The translations under genes and the position numbers were made by a program. From Streptomyces sp. QL37 (GTDB taxonomy: Bacteria > Actinomycetota > Actinomycetes > Streptomycetales > Streptomycetaceae), in assembly GCF_002941025.1 (NCBI RefSeq), contig NZ_PTJS01000001.1, positions 2,418,001-2,482,000 of the forward strand: DNA of 64,000 nt. The letters are read 5' to 3'. Shown piece after piece: positions 58,356 through 64,000 of this stretch. Each line of letters starts with the position of its first letter. Within the stretch, counting starts at the first letter, position 1. Under the pieces are notes generated by a model, which saw nothing but the letters and a program-made list of their open reading frames with translations, was not told the DNA's origin and did not search any database.

Positions 58356-59095
58356 GCAAGCAGTCCGGTCTCGGCGACTACCTGTACATCGGCGGGTACG
58401 ACGCCTCCGGCGACATCGGATCCGTCAACCGCATCGGCGGCGGCCCGACCGCCCTCGACGTCACCGCGATCAACAAGGCCGCGATGGAACGCATCGGCGG
58501 ACTGCGGGACGGCGGCATCGACTACACCGCGTTCTTCAACCCGGCGCTCGGCGGGACGCACGCCAAGCTCGCAGCCCTCCCCACCACCGACGTCCTCATG
58601 ACCTACGTACGGGGCGCCACCCTCGGCGGGCCCGTCGCGAACTGCATCGCCAAGCAGCTCAACCACGACGGCACCCGCGGCGACGACGGGGCGTTCACCT
58701 TCGCGGGCAGCACCCAGTCGTCCGCCGGATCCGGGCTGGAGTGGTGCGAAGGACTCACCGCCGGCCGCCGTACGGACACCACCGCGACGAACGGGGCGAC
58801 GGTCGACCTCCTGACCGGACCGACTGCGTTCGGCCTCCAGGCCTACCTGCACGTCTTCGCGCTCACCGGCACGAGCGTCACCGTCACCATCGAGCACTCC
58901 GCCGACGGCCTGTCCTGGTCCGCGCTCACCGGCGCAGCGTTCACCGCCGTGACCGCCGCACCCGCCAGCCAGCGCATCCAGACCAGCCGCACCCAGACCG
59001 TGCAGCGCTACGTCCGAGCCATCACCACCGGCACGTTCACGAACGCCCAGTTCGCCGTGTCCGCCGCCCGCAACTCCGTAGGGACCACGTTCTGA
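58352..59095 (+). CDS. Major tail (tube) protein
   Basis: A 247-aa protein, GTG start. The first ~150 residues resemble siphovirus tube proteins (TALDVTAINKAAMERIGGLR, then DGGIDYTAFFNPAL). The C-terminal ~90 residues form a jelly-roll or Ig-like addition (VTVTIEHSADGLSW). The phrase AINKAAMERI recurs in the protein at 59537, marking the two as relatives. Confidence 0.75.
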   Translation: MSKQSGLGDYLYIGGYDASGDIGSVNRIGGGPTALDVTAINKAAMERIGGLRDGGIDYTAFFNPALGGTHAKLAALPTTDVLMTYVRGATLGGPVANCIAKQLNHDGTRGDDGAFTFAGSTQSSAGSGLEWCEGLTAGRRTDTTATNGATVDLLTGPTAFGLQAYLHVFALTGTSVTVTIEHSADGLSWSALTGAAFTAVTAAPASQRIQTSRTQTVQRYVRAITTGTFTNAQFAVSAARNSVGTTF

Positions 59096-59532
59096 TGCAG
59101 CCCTTGAACCGGGTAGACCGCGGGCTTCTGGCCCCCGGCGCCTACCAGACGTACACCATCGACCAGCCCCCGGACACCCTCGTACGCGCGGCGTGCGAGG
59201 AGGCCGGGTGCGTGGCGTGGGCCCGCGGGTGGCAGTCGAGCATCGACGAGTCGACCCCGCTCGGCCAGCAGCAGGCCGCCTACATCCGTACCCAGTCGGG
59301 GCGCACGTTCCGGGAGCAGCGCACGGCGGCCGGTCTGACCGTCTTCAGGTTCGAGGCCCGGCAGCGGTGCTTCACCGACCACAAGACCCGCCCGCAGCTC
59401 TTCGCCGTGCGCGATGGGGACTGGCGCGGCAACCCCACCGGCCGGGTCCGCCAGCACCAGCGGTCGGCGGACTGGGTGGAGGACTTCGGCGAGCACCAGC
59501 TCCGCCTGATCGACCAGCAGCAGAGGGGATAG
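59095..59532 (+). CDS. Hypothetical tail-region protein, 145 aa
   Basis: Soluble, Arg/Gln-rich, with a conserved-looking RVDRGLLAPGAYQTYTI start and GRTFREQRTAAGLTVFRFEA middle. Between two tail-tube-like genes. Comparable small proteins occur in actinophage tail modules; function unknown. Confidence 0.55.
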   Translation: MQPLNRVDRGLLAPGAYQTYTIDQPPDTLVRAACEEAGCVAWARGWQSSIDESTPLGQQQAAYIRTQSGRTFREQRTAAGLTVFRFEARQRCFTDHKTRPQLFAVRDGDWRGNPTGRVRQHQRSADWVEDFGEHQLRLIDQQQRG

Positions 59533-59536
59533 GGCC

Positions 59537-59950
59537 ATGGCCAAGGAATCAGGGATCGGGTGGACGACGTGCAGCGTCGATGACGCGACGGGCACCCCGC
59601 AGGACATCCGGAACGACGTCACGAACCTCCAGTTCGCCACGCCGCGCGCGGTGCAGGACGTCACCGGGATCGATAAGGCGGCGATGGAGCGCCTGCTCCT
59701 CCTCGCGGACTTCAGCGTGACGCTCAACGGCGTCTTCAACGACGCCGCGGGCAAGAGCCACGCCGTGTTCAAGACCGTGCCTTCCACGTCGGTCTCCCGG
59801 ACGGTAACGCTCGCCGTGTCCGGGCAGTCCCTGGTGAACGAATGCCTGTTCACCGACTACCCGCTCACCCGCTCCGACTCCGGCGAGCTCACGTGGGCCG
59901 TGCCCGGCGTCCTGTCCGACGGCACCGTCCCGACCTGGACGGGGGCCTGA
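59537..59950 (+). CDS. Second tail-tube-like protein
   Basis: A 137-aa protein (WTTCSVDDATGTPQDIRNDV; GIDKAAMERLLLLADFSVTL; GVFNDAAGKSHAVFKTVPST). It shares the KAAMER phrase with the protein at 58352 and has the tube fold pattern of alternating strands. AGGGG before the ATG. Confidence 0.65.
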   Translation: MAKESGIGWTTCSVDDATGTPQDIRNDVTNLQFATPRAVQDVTGIDKAAMERLLLLADFSVTLNGVFNDAAGKSHAVFKTVPSTSVSRTVTLAVSGQSLVNECLFTDYPLTRSDSGELTWAVPGVLSDGTVPTWTGA

Positions 59951-59951
59951 C

Positions 59952-60356
59952 ATGCCGGGCTACAGGCACAAGGCCAAGAAGATCACCGTCCGGTTTGAGG
60001 AGCCCCACGACTTCGCCGGGTTCGAGGCCGTACTCCGCGGCCAGCACCTCGGCGGATTCCTGAACCTCCTCGGCATCGGCGAGGTGGACCTGTCCAACAT
60101 CGGCGACCAGCTGAGGGAGATGGGACGCGCGCTCATCTCCTGGAACCTCGAGGACGAGGAGACCGGCGAGCCAGTGCCCGCCACCCCGGAGGCGGTCATG
60201 GCCCAGGACCAGGACCTGATGATCGCCCTCGCCAAGGGGTGGACGGACGGACTGCGAGGAGTCCCGGCCCCTTTGGAGCCGAGCTCGACCGATGGGCAGC
60301 CGTCCCTGGAGGCGTCGCTGCCGATGGAACCGCTGTCCGAAAGCCTCGCGAGCTGA
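59952..60356 (+). CDS. Tail assembly chaperone, short form
   Basis: A 134-aa protein in frame 0. It sits directly before the tape measure gene, where siphoviruses encode paired chaperones. The slippery heptamer CCCTTTG at 60269-60275, in the correct C-CCT-TTG phase, allows a -1 shift after residue 108 into the overlapping downstream frame. Confidence 0.8.
   Translation: MPGYRHKAKKITVRFEEPHDFAGFEAVLRGQHLGGFLNLLGIGEVDLSNIGDQLREMGRALISWNLEDEETGEPVPATPEAVMAQDQDLMIALAKGWTDGLRGVPAPLEPSSTDGQPSLEASLPMEPLSESLAS
60269..60275 (+). promoter_or_regulatory. Programmed -1 frameshift slippery site
   Basis: CCCTTTG fits X XXY YYZ with the zero-frame codons GCC CCT TTG. It lies in the overlap of the two chaperone frames. 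Confidence 0.75.
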
Positions 60357-60523
60357 TCCACGCGGAGACCGTCCTCGGCCTGTGCGAGCGCTTCCACTGC
60401 CTGCCCAGTGCCCTCCTCGCCGAGGACGCCTCCCTGTACGGGCTGCTCCTCATCGAGCAGCGCGGCAACCCGAAACGAACCGACGACGAGCTGGGAGGTG
60501 GTGACGTATGGCCGACGACGTGA
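60275..60523 (+). CDS. Tail assembly chaperone, frameshift extension
   Basis: Reached by -1 shifting at 60269-60275. The extension adds about 82 residues (from GAELDRWAAVPGGVAADGTA to LIEQRGNPKRTDDELGGGDV), giving a fusion of about 190 aa. This part has no good start of its own (a GTG at 60239 lacks a ribosome site), matching the G/GT arrangement of lambda-like phages. It overlaps the tape measure start by 16 bases. Confidence 0.75.
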   Translation, partial: GAELDRWAAVPGGVAADGTAVRKPRELIHAETVLGLCERFHCLPSALLAEDASLYGLLLIEQRGNPKRTDDELGGGDVWPTT

Positions 60524-63039
60524 ACATCGTGGTCCGCGTCCGCGACGCCACGAGCACCGGCATCGCCGCGGTGAACCGGTCGCTCCAGCGGCTGGAGAAC
60601 GGCACGAAGGACATGGACAAGTCCTTCGGTTCGCTGGTCGGCACGGCGATCAGTCTCGCGCCGGCGCTCATCCCGATCGCCGCGTCTGCCGCGCCGCTCG
60701 TCGCTGGGATGGGCGCGGCCACGATTGCGGTCGGCGCGTTCGGGGCGGCGATCATCCCGCAGATTCAGGCCATGTCCGAGGCGGCCGAGGCGGAGAAGAA
60801 GTACACCGACGCCGTCGACAAGCATGGCGCAGCGTCGGCAGAAGCAGCGAAGGCGGAGACGGCCTACCTCGACGCGATCGAGGACATGCCCCCGGCGACC
60901 CGTGAGGCGGCCGCCTCCTTGTCGGTGCTGAAGGAGCAGTACGAGGACTGGTCGAACGCTCTCTCCGACGAGACGATGCCGGTCGCAACGAAGGCGTTCG
61001 CGACGCTCGGCGCCCTCTTCCCGAAGATGACACCCCTGGTGAGGGGCGCGTCAACGGAGCTGGATCGGTTCGTGACGATCGCCGCAGGGGGTATTCAGTC
61101 GCGGGGTTTCGAGCGGTTCATGGAGTCGTTCGGCGAGTTCGCGGAGACGTCTCTCGCGAAAGCCAACACGGCCCTGGTGCATTTCACTCGGACCCTCGAC
61201 ACCGGCAAGGTCGGCGGCGGCGTCGCAGAATTCCTGAGTTTCGCCCGCGAGCAGGGCCCCCTCGTCGGCGACGTCCTGATGAACCTCGGCGAGGCGCTGA
61301 CCAACCTTCTGATCGCCTCGGCCGACACCGGCGTCGGGATGCTCACCCTGATCAACGCGTTCGCCGGGCTCGTCGCGTCGGTCCCGCCCGAGATCCTGAC
61401 CCGCCTCCTCCAGCTGGCACTCGCGTTCAAGGCGGTGAAGATGGCGGCGGCCGGCATGGCCGCAGCGGGCGCCGCGATGGCCGTGGTCCGCACGCAGATC
61501 ACTGCGGCCGGCACTGCTGCTCTGGGGGCCGGTTCTCGGATCGGGATGCTCACTATGGCGTTCGGTGCGCTGTCGAAGGGTGCGAAGGTCGCGGTCGCCG
61601 GCACGGGGATCGGCCTGCTGGTCATTGCACTGATGGAGCTGTCGAAGATCGGCAAGCAGGCGCCACCCGACGTGGACAAGCTGACGTCGTCCCTCGGCAA
61701 ATTGGGTGACACGGGCAAGGTCACCGGGGAGGCAGCAAGGGTTTTCGGTGCCGACCTCAACGGACTCGCGGAGTCCCTGCGGGTGCTGACCAAGCCGTCC
61801 ACCACCCAGAGCATCGAGAAGTGGTTCTCCGACCTCTTCGGGTACGGCGACGGAGGGCCCGCGGCGAAGGCCGCGAAGGCCGACATCGACGCCATTGACA
61901 AGTCCCTCGCGAACCTGGTCAACGGTGGGAAGCCTGAGCTGGCGGCGTCAGCAGCCGACGAGCTCGCGAAGTCCATGACCCGACAGGGTATGTCCGCCAA
62001 GGAACTGCGGGGCAAGCTCGACGACTACAAGGCCGCTCTCGCGGACCAGGCGTTCGAGCAGAAGTTGGCAGCGCAGGCGATGGGCCTGTTCGGCGAGCAG
62101 GCCCAGGACGTTCAGGGGAAGCTCGCAGCACAGCAGCAGTCCGCGGACGGGCTCACCCAGTCCATCAACGCCTTGTCGAACGCCTACCTCCAGGCCCGTG
62201 GCGGGATCCGCGGCATGGAGGCCGCGATCGACGCGGCTACCGAGGCGCTCCAGAAGAACGGGGCCACTCTCGACAACAACACGGAGAAGGGCCGCGCAAA
62301 CAACGAGGCCCTCGACAACCTGGCGTCGGCCACGATGAAGGCCGCCGAGTCCGCCCGGGCGAACGGCGACTCTTGGGCGACCGTCAACGGGATCTACGAC
62401 CGGGGCCGCGAGAAGTTGATCGCCTCGGCGGACGCCATGGGCCTGACCCGGGCGCAGGCCGTACGGCTGGCCGACCAGATCCTGCGGACCCCGGACAAGA
62501 CCGCCCGTCTCAAGGGCAACATGGAAGACCTCCAGCACAAGTTGAACAGCGCGAAGAACCAGCTGAAAAAGGTTCCGGACTCCCGGAAAGCACGAGTCCG
62601 CGCGGACATCTACCAGCTGGAGCAGGCCATCGCATCGGCCCGCCGCAAGCTTGACGCGATCAACGGCAAGACCTCCCACACCTACGTCATCACACACATG
62701 GAAGCCCGCCGCGAAGGGTCGTACGGCACCGAGCTCGGCTACGCCCACGGCGGTGTCATCGGCGCGGCTGGCGGCGGCCCACGCTCCCGCATGACGCTCG
62801 TCGGCGAGCAGGGGCCGGAGCTCGTGGACCTGGCCCCAGGGTCGAGGGTGCGGTCGAACCCGGACACGAAGCGGATGCTGGCCGGTGGTCATGCCGGCGG
62901 TGGCGGGCAGCCAATCGTGATCCATCTGGATATCGCGGGCCGGTTCCTTGGCGAGGTCATCATCGACCCGCTGCGGCAGTCGGTCAGCTCCCGCGGCGGC
63001 AACGTGCAGGCGGTCCTGGGGAACGGAGGAGGACGATGA
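60508..63039 (+). CDS. Tail tape measure protein
   Basis: An 843-aa protein with a helical N terminus (VVRVRDATSTGIAAVNRSLQ), hydrophobic stretches near residues 45-90 and 270-375 and long charged helices between. The C-terminal ~90 residues include GAAGGGPRSRMTLVGEQGPE, a phrase common in tape measure proteins. By the usual length rule this implies a short tail of roughly 120 nm. No lysozyme or peptidase motif is evident. Confidence 0.88.
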   Translation: MADDVNIVVRVRDATSTGIAAVNRSLQRLENGTKDMDKSFGSLVGTAISLAPALIPIAASAAPLVAGMGAATIAVGAFGAAIIPQIQAMSEAAEAEKKYTDAVDKHGAASAEAAKAETAYLDAIEDMPPATREAAASLSVLKEQYEDWSNALSDETMPVATKAFATLGALFPKMTPLVRGASTELDRFVTIAAGGIQSRGFERFMESFGEFAETSLAKANTALVHFTRTLDTGKVGGGVAEFLSFAREQGPLVGDVLMNLGEALTNLLIASADTGVGMLTLINAFAGLVASVPPEILTRLLQLALAFKAVKMAAAGMAAAGAAMAVVRTQITAAGTAALGAGSRIGMLTMAFGALSKGAKVAVAGTGIGLLVIALMELSKIGKQAPPDVDKLTSSLGKLGDTGKVTGEAARVFGADLNGLAESLRVLTKPSTTQSIEKWFSDLFGYGDGGPAAKAAKADIDAIDKSLANLVNGGKPELAASAADELAKSMTRQGMSAKELRGKLDDYKAALADQAFEQKLAAQAMGLFGEQAQDVQGKLAAQQQSADGLTQSINALSNAYLQARGGIRGMEAAIDAATEALQKNGATLDNNTEKGRANNEALDNLASATMKAAESARANGDSWATVNGIYDRGREKLIASADAMGLTRAQAVRLADQILRTPDKTARLKGNMEDLQHKLNSAKNQLKKVPDSRKARVRADIYQLEQAIASARRKLDAINGKTSHTYVITHMEARREGSYGTELGYAHGGVIGAAGGGPRSRMTLVGEQGPELVDLAPGSRVRSNPDTKRMLAGGHAGGGGQPIVIHLDIAGRFLGEVIIDPLRQSVSSRGGNVQAVLGNGGGR

Positions 63040-64000
63040 CGTTCCCTGAGACGAACCTTCCCATCCAGGTGGAGCTTGATCTCGGCGGCACGTGGACGGA
63101 CATCACGGACGACGTCTACGAGCGTGACGCCATCCGCATCACCCGGGGCCGGTCCGACTGGGGCGGGGTCGTCGACCCGTCACGCTGCACTCTGACGCTG
63201 AAGAACCACACCGGGAACTACTCGCCGAGGAACCCACGCGGCGCGTACTACGGGCTGATCGGCCGGAACACTCCGATCAGGGTGTCGGTGCACTACGGCG
63301 AGACGTACATGGACATGACCGGCACCGCCCTGGACGGGGCGACAACACCGGACCATGCCTCTCTCGACATCACCGGCGACATCGACATCAGGGCCGACGT
63401 CACCACCGACCAGTGGATCAGCGGCCAGACAGTCGACCTTGCTGGAAAGTACGGAACCATCGGCGACCAGCGCTCGTGGGGCTTCTACATCAACCCCAAT
63501 GGCAGCCTGGGCTTCCTCTGGTCCCCCGACGGGACGTTCGCAAGCCGGATCGCGATCAGCTCCAACGCCGTGGTCGCACCCCTACTGTCCGGGCGCCTCG
63601 CCGCGCGCGCCACCCTCGACGTGAACAACGGATCCGGCGGCTACACGGTGCGCTTCTACACGGCTCCGACGATCAACGGCACATGGACCCAGCTCGGCAC
63701 CCCGATCATCGGTGGCGCCACAACCAGCGTCTACGCCAGCACGGCACCCATGGTCATCGGCGACGTCGCCGGCATCGCCTCCCTCGACATGGTCGGCCGC
63801 TACAACGCCCTCGAACTGCGGAACGGGATTGGCGGCACGCTCGTCGCGAACCCGGACTTCACCGCGCAGACCCCGGGCGCCCCCAGCTTCACCGACGGGT
63901 CAGGGCGCACGTGGACGCTGACCAGTAATTCCACCCTGGCCAACAAGAGGATTCGGTTCCACGGCGAGATCTCTGCCTGGCCCGTTCGGTGGGGCACCGG
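63036..64000 (+). CDS. Distal tail / minor tail protein, 3' end beyond window
   Basis: Opens MTFPETNLPIQVELDLGGTW and stays open to the window end (321 codons). The start resembles siphovirus distal tail proteins (DITDDVYERDAIRITRGRSD near residue 24; SRCTLTLKNHTGNYSPRNPR near 50). From about residue 110 a LamG-like lectin domain follows (LDITGDIDIRADVTTDQWIS), which may bind cell-surface glycans. Partial. Confidence 0.8.
   Translation, partial: MTFPETNLPIQVELDLGGTWTDITDDVYERDAIRITRGRSDWGGVVDPSRCTLTLKNHTGNYSPRNPRGAYYGLIGRNTPIRVSVHYGETYMDMTGTALDGATTPDHASLDITGDIDIRADVTTDQWISGQTVDLAGKYGTIGDQRSWGFYINPNGSLGFLWSPDGTFASRIAISSNAVVAPLLSGRLAARATLDVNNGSGGYTVRFYTAPTINGTWTQLGTPIIGGATTSVYASTAPMVIGDVAGIASLDMVGRYNALELRNGIGGTLVANPDFTAQTPGAPSFTDGSGRTWTLTSNSTLANKRIRFHGEISAWPVRWGT

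Noticed and set aside
21741..64000. Integrative conjugative element instead of a prophage
   Set aside because: No FtsK/TraB-type transfer ATPase or plasmid replication initiator is seen, and packaging, capsid and tail genes are complete in order. Only the 42210-46354 cassette looks plasmid-like.
1..64000. CRISPR arrays, rRNA genes or complete tRNA genes
   Set aside because: No regularly spaced repeats with unique spacers and no rRNA-like sequence; the only tRNA trace is the 3' fragment at attL.

Overview
The window is high-GC actinobacterial DNA with Streptomyces-like gene content: DUF5753-type XRE regulators paired with DUF6879, a DUF7144 membrane protein, a DUF6233 protein and a phage WhiB. 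Many starts are GTG and gene spacing is tight. It falls into two parts. Bases 1 to about 21740 look like host chromosome. From about 21741 to beyond the right edge it is the left and middle part of an integrated tailed phage (siphovirus type).

The chromosomal part carries mostly single-gene units. These are a PhoD-like phosphatase, DoxX and DedA membrane proteins, a DUF1254-type protein, two LysR regulators (one divergent from an EamA exporter), a flavoprotein, a MOSC protein, a double-HTH MerR-like regulator, an LAxTG surface protein, an XRE/DUF6879 regulatory triad next to a carboxyl methyltransferase locus, a RibD-type reductase and a DUF1707 protein. An IS30-family element sits inside the loop of an intrinsic terminator between two convergent genes. 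Two stretches (about 4327-5639 and 16965-17602) consist of direct and fold-back copies of neighbouring sequence. They look like assembly or template-switching artefacts and they distort the genes there.

The prophage begins at an orphan 3' fragment of a tRNA-Val(UAC)-like gene (attL), followed by a leftward integrase, an overlapping 82-aa gene and a leftward HTH repressor. A control region with palindromic and tandem repeats separates these from a long, tightly coupled rightward early operon. That operon holds small HTH and membrane proteins, a YqaJ-type exonuclease, an ERF-type annealing protein, a DnaQ-like exonuclease, a RuvC-like resolvase, a C5 methyltransferase, WhiB, a DUF2303 protein and a DnaB/RepA-like ATPase. 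A leftward block of small genes (36473-39494, then 40027-42074) follows. Next is a rightward cassette of plasmid-like membrane proteins (42210-46354) with its own operator over a promoter, then small genes and a lipoprotein.

The late module runs rightward: terminase small and large subunits, a portal fused to a MuF-like tail, a ClpP-like protease, an HK97-type capsid protein, head-tail connectors, two related tail-tube-like proteins, tail chaperones joined by a canonical -1 slippery heptamer, a short tape measure protein and a distal tail protein cut by the window edge. Lysis genes and attR must lie outside. No conjugation ATPase, CRISPR array or rRNA is visible.
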